Part shown: piece by piece, positions 53,889 through 62,765 of the stretch
Position numbering within the stretch: the first letter of the stretch is position 1
Layout: every line of letters begins with the position of its first letter
Origin: Affinundibacterium macrobrachii
Lineage (GTDB): Bacteria > Pseudomonadota > Gammaproteobacteria > Burkholderiales > Burkholderiaceae_D
NCBI RefSeq assembly: GCF_014652415.1
Contig: NZ_BMYT01000004.1
Location: forward strand, 212,127-276,126
DNA: 64,000 nucleotides
Direction of reading: 5' to 3'
Position numbers and translations under genes: made by a program
The notes under the pieces: generated by a model
The model's input: the letters and a program-made list of their open reading frames with translations, nothing else
Databases searched by the model: none
Told to the model about the DNA's origin: nothing

Positions 53889-53915
53889 GCACAAGTGAGA
53901 GAAGCTCACTTGTGC
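53889..53915. repeat. perfect 11-bp inverted repeat downstream of fdx
   Basis: GCACAAGTGAG (53889-53899) and CTCACTTGTGC (53905-53915) with a five-base loop, in the 280-bp gap between the kinase start and fdx stop. It could be the isc operon terminator, yet no T-run follows on the minus strand. Confidence 0.55.
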
Positions 53916-53996
53916 AGATTCATTTCTTGCATGATGCAAAAACAGACAAATTTGCTTGCCAGAGCCTAATTAAATAAAAAAATGATATAACTAGAT

Positions 53997-54335
53997 TCAA
54001 TGATTCTCACGTGCGTGATTGATCGTATATTTCGGAATTTCTATCGTGATGTCTTCGTTACCAAGTTTGACTTGGCAAGATAGGCGTGAGGTAGCTTCTA
54101 AGCCCCAAGCGGCATCCAACAAATCTTCTTCATCATCAGATGACTCATTCAGCGTGTTAAAACCTTGGCGAACTACCACGTGGCAGGTGGTGCATGCACA
54201 AGACATTTCACAAGCATGTTCAATTTCAACTGCATTCTCTACCATTGCTTCACACAGAGACTTGCCTTCTTCGACCTCAATGGTTTTGCCAGATGGGCAG
54301 AGTTGTGCGTGCGGTAATATCGTGATTTTTGGCAT
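53997..54335 (-). CDS. fdx: ISC-type 2Fe-2S ferredoxin
   Basis: The 112-residue ferredoxin supplies electrons for Fe-S assembly. Ligands lie in HACEMSCACTTCHVVV (CxxxCxxC-type spacing) and LSCQVKLG. Last gene of the isc operon, 55 bp after hscA. No iscX follows. Confidence 0.95.
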   Translation of the reverse strand: MPKITILPHAQLCPSGKTIEVEEGKSLCEAMVENAVEIEHACEMSCACTTCHVVVRQGFNTLNESSDDEEDLLDAAWGLEATSRLSCQVKLGNEDITIEIPKYTINHARENH

Positions 54336-54390
54336 GATGGATTCTTCTATTGATTCTTAAATTGTCAACGTTGTCTTGTTTAAGCTTAGT

Positions 54391-56256
54391 TTATTCAAAC
54401 TCTGTTAGATTTTTTCCAGCTAGCGCACTGCGTACACTTTGGTCCATACGACGTGCGGCGAACTCTTCGGTACCATCTGCCAACGCGGTGATACTTGCTT
54501 TAATCGCGTCGTGGTCATTGCTTGATTTTGTCTCGCGTAAGTTTTGGATGAGGGCTTCGATCTGTTGTAATTCTGTTGCGTTTAATAATTGCTTGTCGCT
54601 CGCTAATGCCGATTCGATAGCGAGCAATAAACGATCAGCCTCGACTTGTTCTTCGCGCAAAGCACGTGCTTGCATGTCTGTCTCGGAGGAGCTGAATGAA
54701 TCTTGCAGCATGCGTGCAATATCATCGTCTGCTAAACCGTATGATGGTTTGACGACGATAGACGCTTCGACACCCGAGCGCATTTCGCGTGCGGAGACGG
54801 ACAACAAACCATCGGCATCGACTTGATAGGTGATACGAATGCGTGCGGCACCTGCAGCCATTGGTGGAATTCCGCGCAATTCAAATTTCGCTAGGGAGCG
54901 ACAATCGCTGACTAATTCGCGCTCACCTTGGACGATGTGAATTGCAAGCGCTGTTTGACCATCTTTAAATGTGGTGAATTCTTGCGCGCGCGCGCAAGGA
55001 ATCGTGGAATTTCTAGGGATGACTTTTTCCGACAAACCACCCATGGTTTCGATACCGAGTGACAAAGGAATCACATCCAGCAATAACCAGTCATCGCCAG
55101 CAGCGCGATTTCCTGCCAATAAGTTAGCTTGAACCGCAGCACCAAGTGCGACCACTTTATCTGGATCGATATTGGCCAGTGGCGTCGTTTGGAAAAATTC
55201 ACCGACCGCTTTACGTACATGTGGCATACGAGTCGCGCCACCAACTAACACCACACCATCGATATCATCGACAGTCAGCTTTGCATCGCGCAATACTTTG
55301 CGGCACGGTGTAATCGTTTTGATGACGAGATTTTCGGTAATCTCGGCAAAAATATTTTTCGTGATTTGAAGATGAACTACATCGCCCGTCGATAATTTGG
55401 CATCGATATAGGTAGATGTTTGAGTCGATAAAATTTCTTTGGCTTCACGTGCTTTGACCATCAATACGCGGGTGTCAGCATCGTTCAGTAAGGACAGGCC
55501 CGCTTCCTGCAAAATCCAGCAAAATAAACGATGATCAAAATCGTCGCCACCCAAGGCGGAATCGCCACCGGTGGATAAGACTTCGAACACACCTTTACTC
55601 ATGCGCAAAATCGAAATGTCGAAGGTTCCACCACCTAAATCATAAACTGCGTAGATGCCTTCTGAACCATTGTCGAGACCATAGGCAATCGCCGCAGCGG
55701 TCGGTTCATTAAGCAATCGTAAGACATTTAAGCCAGCTAGCTTGGCAGCATCTTTAGTCGCTTGGCGCTGTGCATCATCGAAGTAAGCTGGGACGGTAAT
55801 CACCGCGCCGACCAAATCATCTCCTAGAGCGTCTTCTGCTTGCTGGCGTAAAGTAGCAAGAATTTGTGCTGATACTTCGACCGGGCTCTTGATGCCAGCG
55901 ACCGTTTTCAATTGCACCATACCAGGTTCATCATGAAAATCGTAAGGCAAATTTTCGGCATGCGCGATATCTTTTAAACCGCGCCCCATAAAACGTTTGA
56001 CTGAGACGATGGTATTTTTAGGATCAGTCGTTTGTTCTGCCTGCGCTTTGTAACCGATGTGTGCATGACCGTTCGGTAAATAGCGAACCACCGAAGGAAG
56101 CAAGGAACGTCCTTCTTCATCGTTGAGAATCTCAGGGATACTGTTGCGCACCGTGGCAACTAAGGAGTTGGTGGTTCCTAGATCGATACCCACTGCCAAG
56201 CGATGTTGGTGTGGTGCTGTCGACATGCCGGGTTCTGAAATTTGCAGTAATGCCAT
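54391..56256 (-). CDS. hscA: Fe-S cluster assembly chaperone HscA
   Basis: Specialised Hsp70 working with HscB to transfer clusters from IscU. From the ATG at 56256 (621 residues, close to E. coli 616) it shows [27 protein letters not shown] and [12 protein letters not shown]. It is more distant from DnaK and lacks the acidic C-terminal tail. An upstream ATG at 56280 is an alternative. Order hscB-hscA-fdx is normal. Confidence 0.95.
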   Translation of the reverse strand: MALLQISEPGMSTAPHQHRLAVGIDLGTTNSLVATVRNSIPEILNDEEGRSLLPSVVRYLPNGHAHIGYKAQAEQTTDPKNTIVSVKRFMGRGLKDIAHAENLPYDFHDEPGMVQLKTVAGIKSPVEVSAQILATLRQQAEDALGDDLVGAVITVPAYFDDAQRQATKDAAKLAGLNVLRLLNEPTAAAIAYGLDNGSEGIYAVYDLGGGTFDISILRMSKGVFEVLSTGGDSALGGDDFDHRLFCWILQEAGLSLLNDADTRVLMVKAREAKEILSTQTSTYIDAKLSTGDVVHLQITKNIFAEITENLVIKTITPCRKVLRDAKLTVDDIDGVVLVGGATRMPHVRKAVGEFFQTTPLANIDPDKVVALGAAVQANLLAGNRAAGDDWLLLDVIPLSLGIETMGGLSEKVIPRNSTIPCARAQEFTTFKDGQTALAIHIVQGERELVSDCRSLAKFELRGIPPMAAGAARIRITYQVDADGLLSVSAREMRSGVEASIVVKPSYGLADDDIARMLQDSFSSSETDMQARALREEQVEADRLLLAIESALASDKQLLNATELQQIEALIQNLRETKSSNDHDAIKASITALADGTEEFAARRMDQSVRSALAGKNLTEFE

Positions 56257-56417
56257 AATCTTGTCGTGAAGAAGGCGCAAGGCGCCATCGGTTTGGGTTA
56301 ATCTTAGTAAGGTGCTTGAATCACAAAGTCGATCTGACCTTAAAGTAGCTATCTAGCGGCTTATCAACTAATTGTTCTGCGCAATATTCAGTAAGGTTTT
56401 TGAGACTTATTTGGAGC

Positions 56418-56927
56418 TCATTCGTCAAAAGCGGCGATATCGGTCAAAAATTTTTCTAAAAACAAGCAAGTGCGAATTTCTTGGGCTGCGGTTTGAAAAT
56501 CACCTTGTTTAATCGCTTTTCCCGCATTTTCGGTTTGTGCCTTTAAACCTGCTTGTACTTCTTTTTCTAGCCGCATCATCGCTGCCATATCATGACCGTG
56601 ACGTGCATCGTCGAAAGCCTCACGCCATTCCATTTGCTGCATTAGAAAACTCGCAGGCATGCTGGTGTTCGACTCAGTTTGCAAATCCACGCCGTTTAAA
56701 TTGCACAAATAGGTCGCGCGTTTCAACGGGTCTTTTAAAGTTTGATACGCCTCATTCGCTTGTGTCGCCCACTGCATTGCGACGCGCTTTTCCGCGTCAC
56801 CGGCTTGCACAAATTTGTCGGGATGGACACGTGATTGCACTTCGCGATAAGCCGTATCGAGTTGTGTTCTATCGAGCTCAAATTGCATAGGCAAATTGAA
56901 CAACGCGAAGTGATTTTGCATCGTCAT
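56418..56927 (-). CDS. hscB: Fe-S cluster co-chaperone HscB
   Basis: J-domain protein (about 4-75; HPDKF motif in SRVHPDKFVQAGD) with a C-terminal helical IscU-binding domain. I start at ATG 56927 (169 residues, MTMQNHFALFNLP); a frame from 56975 would overlap iscA and add residues absent from the family. AAGG lies upstream. IscA ends 17 bp before it. Confidence 0.92.
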   Translation of the reverse strand: MTMQNHFALFNLPMQFELDRTQLDTAYREVQSRVHPDKFVQAGDAEKRVAMQWATQANEAYQTLKDPLKRATYLCNLNGVDLQTESNTSMPASFLMQQMEWREAFDDARHGHDMAAMMRLEKEVQAGLKAQTENAGKAIKQGDFQTAAQEIRTCLFLEKFLTDIAAFDE

Positions 56928-56944
56928 TCTGAATTCGCCTTGGC

Positions 56945-57268
56945 TTAAATGCGGAAACTCTCGCCACAACCGCATTCGTCTTTGACGTTGGGGTTGTAGA
57001 ATTTAAAGCCTTCATTTAAGCCTTCGCGGGCGAAATCTAATTCAGTACCATCGATGTAAGGCAGACTTTTTGGATCGACGAACACTTTCACGCCGTGCGA
57101 CTCGAAGATTTGATCTTCGTTGCCCATCTCATCGACATATTCTAATTTATACGCCATGCCTGAGCATCCGGTGGTGCGAACGCCGAAGCGTAAGCCTATG
57201 CCTTTGCCACGACGCTCCATATAACGGATGACGTGCTTTGCTGCTTTTTCTGTCAGAGTAATCGCCAT
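56945..57268 (-). CDS. iscA: iron-sulfur carrier IscA
   Basis: A-type carrier with conserved cysteines C35 ([10 protein letters not shown]), C99 and C101 (CGCGESF). The 107 residues match the family. It lies between iscU and hscB and passes clusters to apoproteins. Confidence 0.96.
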   Translation of the reverse strand: MAITLTEKAAKHVIRYMERRGKGIGLRFGVRTTGCSGMAYKLEYVDEMGNEDQIFESHGVKVFVDPKSLPYIDGTELDFAREGLNEGFKFYNPNVKDECGCGESFRI

Positions 57269-57317
57269 GATCTATCCACATTGCGCTAAAGCTGCGCGAA
57301 AAATAAGTTGAATAAAA

Positions 57318-57704
57318 TTATTCAGCGCTATGTTTGTTTTTGTAATCGAGTACGGCTGCCTTGATTGCATCTTCTGCCAAAATAGAGCAGTGAATTTTGA
57401 CTGGTGGCAGGGCTAATTCTTCCGCGATTTCGGTGTTCTTAATGCTCAATGCTTGGTCTAAAGTTTTGCCTTTGACCCATTCAGTCACCAAGGAAGAGGA
57501 CGCAATCGCAGAACCACAGCCATAAGTTTTGAACTTGGCGTCTTGAATCACACCATCCGCACCAACTTTAATCTGTAATTTCATCACGTCGCCGCAAGCT
57601 GGCGCACCAACCATGCCCGTACCAACGGAGTCATCACCTTTTTCAAATGCGCCTACGTTGCGTGGATTCTCGTAGTGATCCAATACTTTTTCTGAATATG
57701 CCAT
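57318..57704 (-). CDS. iscU: Fe-S scaffold protein IscU
   Basis: The 128-residue scaffold has the cluster ligands in APACGDVMKLQ, YGCGSAIASSS and IHCSILAEDA, and the HscA recognition motif LPPVK. Length is identical to E. coli IscU. It lies 183 bp downstream of iscS, a longer gap than usual. Confidence 0.97.
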   Translation of the reverse strand: MAYSEKVLDHYENPRNVGAFEKGDDSVGTGMVGAPACGDVMKLQIKVGADGVIQDAKFKTYGCGSAIASSSLVTEWVKGKTLDQALSIKNTEIAEELALPPVKIHCSILAEDAIKAAVLDYKNKHSAE

Positions 57705-57887
57705 GATAAAAATTCCTTTTATAAGCTGCTAAGTAATAGTTTTTGCTTCATTTACACAAAAATATGAACCTGCTAAAAATTCAATCATTGGGATGCAGAG
57801 CAAGCCGCGAACCGCAGCAATACGTCGGTATTGCGAGGATTCGTAACGCCGATATTCGCCCAATTATTGGATTTGAAGTGGTGTTCA

Positions 57888-59162
57888 TTAATGGGCTGCC
57901 CATTGAATTGTCGAAATGTCGATGCCGTCTTTGTACATATCCCACAATGGTGACAGCTCGCGCAATTTGCCGACTTTGGATTTCAAGAGTTCTATCGTGA
58001 AGTCGATGTCTTCTTCAGTCGTAAAACGGCCAATAGTGAAACGAATCGAGCTGTGTGCTAATTCATCGCTGCGACCTAAAGCACGTAAAACATAGGATGG
58101 TTCCAAGCTTGCAGAAGTGCAAGCAGAGCCAGAAGAGACCGCAATGTCTTTAATCGCCATGATCAAGGATTCACCTTCGACATAATTGAAACTCACGTTC
58201 AAGTTATGCGGAACGCGATGATCCATATCACCGTTAATGTACGTTTCTTCGATCTCACTTAGACCTTTAGACAAACGATCGCGCATGGCACGAATGTGCG
58301 CCAATTCGCTAGTCATTTCTTCTTTTGCGATACGGAACGCTTCGCCCATACCAGCGATCTGGTGTGTCGCTAATGTGCCAGAACGCAAGCCGCGTTCGTG
58401 GCCGCCACCGTGCATTTGCGCTTCTAAACGGACGCGTGGCTTACGGCGCACATACAATGCACCAACGCCTTTTGGTCCATACGATTTATGAGCAGAGAAG
58501 GACACCAAATCGACTTTAACTTTTTCCAAATCGATCTCGACTTTGCCGGTTGCTTGTGCTGCGTCGGAATGGAAGATAATGCCTTTTTCGCGGCATAATT
58601 CGCCGATTTCAGCGATAGGTTGAATCACGCCGATTTCATTGTTAACCCACATTACTGAGACCAAGATCGTATCTGGGCGAATCGCTTCTTTAAGCTGTTC
58701 GATAGTGATTAAGCCATTGTCCTGAGGTTGCAAATAAGTCGCTTCGAAACCTTGACGTTCAAGTTCACGTACTGTATCTAACACTGCTTTGTGTTCAGTC
58801 TTAACGGTAATGATGTGCTTACCCTTACCTTTGTAAAACTGTGCCGCACCTTTCAACGCCAGGTTATTACTTTCAGTAGCGCCCGAGGTCCAAATGATTT
58901 CACGTGGGTCCGCATTGACTAAAGCCGCTACATGATTACGCGCTGTTTCTACCGCTGCTTCAGCATCCCAGCCATAAGCGTGGCTGCGTGAGGCAGGATT
59001 GCCAAATTGCGCACGCAAATACGGAATCATGACATCCGCGACACGTGGATCAACCGGCGTTGTCGCCGAGTAATCCATGTAGATAGGGAAGTGCGGTGCT
59101 TTGAGCGTATCGATCAAAGATTTTGTTAGCGGTACGGATGCTTGTGTGTTTGCAGCAGTCAT
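57888..59162 (-). CDS. iscS: cysteine desulfurase IscS
   Basis: PLP enzyme supplying sulfur for Fe-S clusters and tRNA thiolation. PLP-lysine lies in [12 protein letters not shown], catalytic Cys in [17 protein letters not shown]. The 424 residues include an N-terminal extension of about 20 residues compared with E. coli (404). GGAG six bases before the ATG supports the longer start. Confidence 0.96.
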   Translation of the reverse strand: MTAANTQASVPLTKSLIDTLKAPHFPIYMDYSATTPVDPRVADVMIPYLRAQFGNPASRSHAYGWDAEAAVETARNHVAALVNADPREIIWTSGATESNNLALKGAAQFYKGKGKHIITVKTEHKAVLDTVRELERQGFEATYLQPQDNGLITIEQLKEAIRPDTILVSVMWVNNEIGVIQPIAEIGELCREKGIIFHSDAAQATGKVEIDLEKVKVDLVSFSAHKSYGPKGVGALYVRRKPRVRLEAQMHGGGHERGLRSGTLATHQIAGMGEAFRIAKEEMTSELAHIRAMRDRLSKGLSEIEETYINGDMDHRVPHNLNVSFNYVEGESLIMAIKDIAVSSGSACTSASLEPSYVLRALGRSDELAHSSIRFTIGRFTTEEDIDFTIELLKSKVGKLRELSPLWDMYKDGIDISTIQWAAH

Positions 59163-59177
59163 TCAAAACTCCAAATT

Positions 59178-59660
59178 TTAGGAAATAGTGCGTTCGGCAT
59201 GGCCGTGGCGAACGATAACAACAGGTTTATCTTGGACTTTTTGCTTTTGTTGATTGACCAAGTCTTGTAAAGAAACGGAGTCGAGATAATCGACCATTTT
59301 GGCATTCAGGTTTGCCCACAAATCATGAGTCATGCAGTGAATGCCGTTGTCATGATCGCTACCGTGGCAATTTCCTTTGCTGCCGCATTGCGTCGCATCT
59401 AGTGGTTCATCGACGGCGATAATGATGTCGGCAACCGTAACGTTTTGCGCTTTGCGTGCTAAATGATAGCCGCCACCTGGCCCACGTACCGATTCAACGA
59501 TTTCATGACGACGTAGCTTGCCGAATAATTGTTCAAGATAGGATAAGGAAATATCTTGGCGCTGGCTGATGCCTGCCAACGTGACTGGTCCATTGTCTTG
59601 ACGTAAGGCAAGATCGATCATGGCTGTTACAGCAAATCGGCCTTTAGTAGTGAGACGCAT
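59178..59660 (-). CDS. iscR: Fe-S cluster-responsive regulator IscR
   Basis: Rrf2-family repressor binding [2Fe-2S]. Winged HTH (about 1-65; LTTKGRFAVTAMIDLAL) and cluster ligands C92, C98, C109 and H112. The Cys loop is five residues longer than in E. coli (C92, C98, C104, H107). It starts the isc operon, with a matching operator upstream, so autoregulation is likely. Confidence 0.95.
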   Translation of the reverse strand: MRLTTKGRFAVTAMIDLALRQDNGPVTLAGISQRQDISLSYLEQLFGKLRRHEIVESVRGPGGGYHLARKAQNVTVADIIIAVDEPLDATQCGSKGNCHGSDHDNGIHCMTHDLWANLNAKMVDYLDSVSLQDLVNQQKQKVQDKPVVIVRHGHAERTIS

Positions 59661-59716
59661 GAGTCAATACTCCAAACTTGTTGAAATTTGTCGGAATTGC
59701 GCTTTGAATAAACTTT

Positions 59717-59741
59717 AATCCCGAGCATTTGACTCAAGTAT
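59717..59741 (-). promoter_or_regulatory. IscR type 1 operator overlapping the isc promoter
   Basis: On the minus strand the site reads ATACTTGAGT, five bases, then GCTCGGGATT, resembling the IscR type 1 pattern with ACTTGACT and GTCGGG halves. It overlaps the -10 box at 59737-59742, so bound IscR would block transcription of the operon. Confidence 0.7.
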
Positions 59742-59765
59742 AGCAAACTTGAGTAATCTTGTCAG
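59737..59765 (-). promoter_or_regulatory. sigma70-type promoter of the isc operon
   Basis: On the minus strand CTGACA (59765-59760) and TATACT (59742-59737) are separated by exactly 17 bases. Both boxes match consensus at five of six positions. Transcription would start about 75 bases before the iscR ATG. Confidence 0.75.
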
Positions 59766-59810
59766 GTACTGCTTATTTTTGCGGGATTGGCGCATGGTCG
59801 AGGGAAGGGC

Positions 59811-59832
59811 GGGCGAATTGATCAATTCGCCC
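59811..59832. repeat. 22-bp perfect palindrome downstream of the TonB receptor
   Basis: GGGCGAATTGA / TCAATTCGCCC, perfect over 22 bp, 16 bases after the receptor stop and near the isc promoter. It may end the receptor mRNA, but no T-run follows, or serve as a protein-binding site. Confidence 0.55.
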
Positions 59833-59847
59833 TGTGTCGAGATGGCT

Positions 59848-61962
59848 TTAGAAGTCAAACTGTCCCGAGATTTTATAGGTGCGCGGTGCGCCCGGGAATA
59901 AATAGCCACCCAAACTTTGCGTTACATCACGCCAATAGAATTTATTAAAAGCATTATTAATATCGAAGCGGAAGGTGCTGACTACACCTTGAATTTGGGT
60001 GGTGTAGCGCGCTCCTAGATTCACGACATTAAATCCAGGTACGGTAACTTTGTTATCTGGGCTAAATGACTTGCTGCCAGAGTATTGCCAAGAGGCGGTC
60101 AAGTGCGTACCAGGCCAAGCAGCTAGAGCGTAATCGGTGTAAATCGTCGATTTGAAATTGGGGACATTGGTCACGCGTTTGCCTTCTATGCTGGCGTCTC
60201 CCGTATTGTTTTGACGTGCATTTAAGGCGGTGGCGCTTAAACCTAACATCCAATTGCTGGCTAGATTGCCTTGTGCGGCGATTTCAAGGCCACGATGTTC
60301 TGCTTCGCCGGCGCTCACAAACATGTTCGTCGCATTCGTGTATTCGAGTGGTTTCGTGATGCGGAAAATGGCTGCGGAAACATTCAAATCGCGATCAATC
60401 GCCGATTTCACGCCGAATTCGATTTGCTTGGATTTGCCTGCGTCGAGCATTCTATTCTCGTTGCTGGTGCCGATAGGGGCTACACCGCCATGCTCTAATC
60501 CTTCACTCAGACTGAGGTAGGTGTTGGTTGAATGTGTTGCTTTCAATACGAGGGCAGCGTTTGGCAAATTGTAAGATTGTTCGAAGTTTGGGCTGCCTAA
60601 TTGTGCTCGATCGACATTTAGATGTCGTAATCCTAAATGCAAATCGAGTGCGTCGCTAAGCTTGACGATATCCTGCACGAAAACAGAGCGCTCTTTGTCG
60701 GTGCGGCGTAACAATACAGGCCCAGTTTTGCCTGCTGTCTGAGGAACCATCACTGGATGAAAGACATTGCTGCTTCCAGCATAATCATATAAATAGTCGC
60801 CATAATAGTCACGTCGTTGTGAGCTCGATGCGCCAAATGCAATGCGATGCTGCACTTCGCCTGTGAAGAACTTGCCGCTAGCAATCACCTGAAGGCCGCG
60901 CAGTTTTTTTGTTTCTCCGGTGCTTTGATAGTCATAGACATCATAGTCACCGTTTGCACAATACCCAGGAAACAGTTCTTGCGCTCTACATCCGTAAGGG
61001 AAGGCAGTGAAGTCATCGCGTTTGAATTCGTGTGCATTGGCTGCGATTTCTGTGGTCCAATTTTGATTGATTTGATATTCGAATCGCAGACCGAGATTAC
61101 TGCTTTTTGTGTCGACAGGCTTAACCCAGTTTTGGTTGTTTAGCATCATGTCGGCTTTGATGCCGCGCGGTAGATCTTTGCCATCAAATAATTGAAAGCC
61201 TGGAACCGAAATTTGCGATTTATGCTGATAGTCGGCGTCGATTTGAAAAAGCGCTTGTGGACTAATTTGCCAATTAAATGCGAATCCGGCAAATTGGCGT
61301 TCTCCATCGGCACCTTTGACATATGAGCGTAACTTTTCAATCGCAGCATTGATGCGATAACCAAACTGTTTATCATCCGTTTTGCCACCTAAATCAACGG
61401 CGCCATACAAAGTGCCGCGTTCGCTCGCTTCCAGTGTCGTTGAGCGCACTAATGAATTGGTGGGGCGTTTTGTGACGTAATGAATGATGCCGCCAGGAGT
61501 GGTGAAGCCGGACTGCAAACCACTGATGCCTTTGAGAATTTCGAGTCGCTCTTTATTTTCTAATGGGATTGAGGCGTCACCAGGAATGGCGAATCCGTCT
61601 TTGCGATAGCTGGACGAATTGTCTAGTGTAAAGCCACGAATTGAAAATTGTTCTGCATAGCCAACTGCATTATAGGCATCGCTGACGCTGGCATCGAATT
61701 TCATCGCGTCACTCGTTTGGCGCACGCGCAGATCTTGTAATTGGCTAGCGGAAAAAACATTTAGCGCTAATGGAGTGTCTTGAATATTGATTGCAATAAA
61801 TCCACCGACTTTGCTGGAATCTACCTTGCTACTGCGACTAGCGCTGACAACAACTTCTTGTAATATTTGTTCTTGGCTTTGCGCGAACGCATTGCTACCA
61901 ATTGCAAGCAATTGTGTAATGGCGATGGTGATGAGGCTAAAACGAAAACGTGGGTTTGGCAT
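59848..61962 (-). CDS. TonB-dependent outer membrane receptor, probably thiamine-related
   Basis: From the ATG at 61962 (704 residues) it has a signal peptide (FSLITIAITQLLAIGSNAFAQ), a TonB-box-like LQEVVVSASR, a plug domain (about 40-155, FSIRGFTLDNSSSYRKDG) and a 22-strand barrel ending in ISGQFDF with the C-terminal Phe. By similarity it would be called a TonB-dependent siderophore receptor (FhuA/FpvA-like). However, a TPP riboswitch precedes it, arguing for thiamine or a thiamine precursor as ligand. A start at 62028 would extend into the riboswitch, so it is rejected. GAAGAG precedes the chosen ATG. Confidence 0.85.
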   Translation of the reverse strand: MPNPRFRFSLITIAITQLLAIGSNAFAQSQEQILQEVVVSASRSSKVDSSKVGGFIAINIQDTPLALNVFSASQLQDLRVRQTSDAMKFDASVSDAYNAVGYAEQFSIRGFTLDNSSSYRKDGFAIPGDASIPLENKERLEILKGISGLQSGFTTPGGIIHYVTKRPTNSLVRSTTLEASERGTLYGAVDLGGKTDDKQFGYRINAAIEKLRSYVKGADGERQFAGFAFNWQISPQALFQIDADYQHKSQISVPGFQLFDGKDLPRGIKADMMLNNQNWVKPVDTKSSNLGLRFEYQINQNWTTEIAANAHEFKRDDFTAFPYGCRAQELFPGYCANGDYDVYDYQSTGETKKLRGLQVIASGKFFTGEVQHRIAFGASSSQRRDYYGDYLYDYAGSSNVFHPVMVPQTAGKTGPVLLRRTDKERSVFVQDIVKLSDALDLHLGLRHLNVDRAQLGSPNFEQSYNLPNAALVLKATHSTNTYLSLSEGLEHGGVAPIGTSNENRMLDAGKSKQIEFGVKSAIDRDLNVSAAIFRITKPLEYTNATNMFVSAGEAEHRGLEIAAQGNLASNWMLGLSATALNARQNNTGDASIEGKRVTNVPNFKSTIYTDYALAAWPGTHLTASWQYSGSKSFSPDNKVTVPGFNVVNLGARYTTQIQGVVSTFRFDINNAFNKFYWRDVTQSLGGYLFPGAPRTYKISGQFDF

Positions 61963-62034
61963 GATCAACTCTTCTACTTGGTTGTGTCTAGACGAGCCAA
62001 GCAAAAGAGGGCGGATGAGCAGAGTCATCTTGCG

Positions 62035-62114
62035 CTTCCCTTCGCTGGCATTATCCAGATCAGGTTCAAGGGACTATCTCACCCGTACACTGTCGTACAG
62101 GACCCCTAGCGAAG
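62035..62114 (-). promoter_or_regulatory. TPP riboswitch (THI element)
   Basis: On the minus strand the leader shows P1 stem CTTCGCT / AGCGAAG, the pyrimidine-sensing part GGGTGAGATAGTCCC and the conserved CCTTGAACCTGATCCAGATA followed by ATGCCAGCGAAGGGAAG. These are the diagnostic TPP-aptamer segments. It ends about 70 bases before the receptor ATG; the expression platform between probably controls translation or termination. Confidence 0.95.
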
Positions 62115-62182
62115 ACGAGACTTTAACATAAAACTGCTTTGAGGGTTTTGTGGATGGGCAGTTATAGTGCTTGAGTGAAAAT

Positions 62183-62214
62183 AAAAAAAGCCTTGTATTT
62201 CTACAAGGCTTTTT
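62183..62214 (-). terminator. Rho-independent terminator after the tRNA-Asn genes
   Basis: A 13-bp stem AAAAAGCCTTGTA / TACAAGGCTTTTT (62185-62197, 62202-62214) with a four-base loop and further T on the minus strand, four bases from the tRNA CCA end. Confidence 0.88.
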
Positions 62215-62217
62215 ATT

Positions 62218-62293
62218 TGGCTCCCCGACCTGGACTCGAACCAGGGACCTGCGGATTAACAGTCCGTCGCTCTACCGACTGAGCTATCAGGGA
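62218..62293 (-). tRNA. tRNA-Asn (GTT), copy 2
   Basis: The 76-nt reverse-strand gene folds as a cloverleaf: acceptor TCCCTGA/TCGGGGA, anticodon loop ACTGTTAAT with GTT, T-loop GGTTCGAGTCC and an encoded CCA (62220-62218). Identical to the upstream copy, separated by 64 bp; the pair probably forms one transcript ended by the terminator at 62183-62214. Confidence 0.97.
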
Positions 62294-62357
62294 ATAGAAG
62301 AATAAACTTCTAAAACTTTACTGCAGCAACGATGAGGTTGCGATCTTGCGAATTCTG

Positions 62358-62433
62358 TGGCTCCCCGACCTGGACTCGAACCAGGGACCTGCGGATTAAC
62401 AGTCCGTCGCTCTACCGACTGAGCTATCAGGGA
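62358..62433 (-). tRNA. tRNA-Asn (GTT), copy 1
   Basis: Same 76-nt sequence and anticodon GTT as the copy at 62218-62293, also with encoded CCA. First of the tandem pair in the direction of transcription. Confidence 0.97.
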
Positions 62434-62765
62434 ACAGAGACAAACATTATAGGGAGCTTTCCTAATCTTGTCAAAAGTTTTTAGGCCGAGAGTTCATTTT
62501 TATGAGTGATAAAAGTTTTATTTCGTCTCGATCGATCTGCTCAGATTTTTTTTCGGTTCTTAATCAATGTTCTACACGTTAGCGAATTGTGCGGTGGAAT
62601 GTGTAAGTGTAAACTTCGGATACAAGAATACTGATAATATATACAGCTTGCAATTACTTGCTTGAATCGTAGCCTGTGTTTTGCGACAAAAACGAATGTA
62701 TTTCTATAGCAGAGATGTAAATCTGGGTCTTACCCCTGACGAGATAATAGAGAATTGGTTTAATT
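62434..62765. other. intergenic region between tRNA-Asn and uvrB
   Basis: The 332-bp gap is AT-rich and divergent: it must carry the tRNA promoter on the left and the uvrB promoter on the right. It contains the LexA box (62631-62646). No gene was recognised. Confidence 0.6.
62631..62646. promoter_or_regulatory. LexA (SOS) box of uvrB
   Basis: CTGATAATATATACAG fits the LexA consensus CTG-N10-CAG with an AT-rich core and lies 119 bases before the uvrB ATG. uvrB is a classic SOS gene, so SOS induction is expected. Confidence 0.85.

Noticed and set aside
61963..62028. Longer start for the TonB-dependent receptor at 62028
   Set aside because: The added segment reaches the TPP riboswitch leader and puts the signal peptide inside the protein.
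62218..62433. tRNA-Asn pair as an attachment site of an integrated element
   Set aside because: No integrase and no direct repeat of the tRNA end elsewhere in the window.
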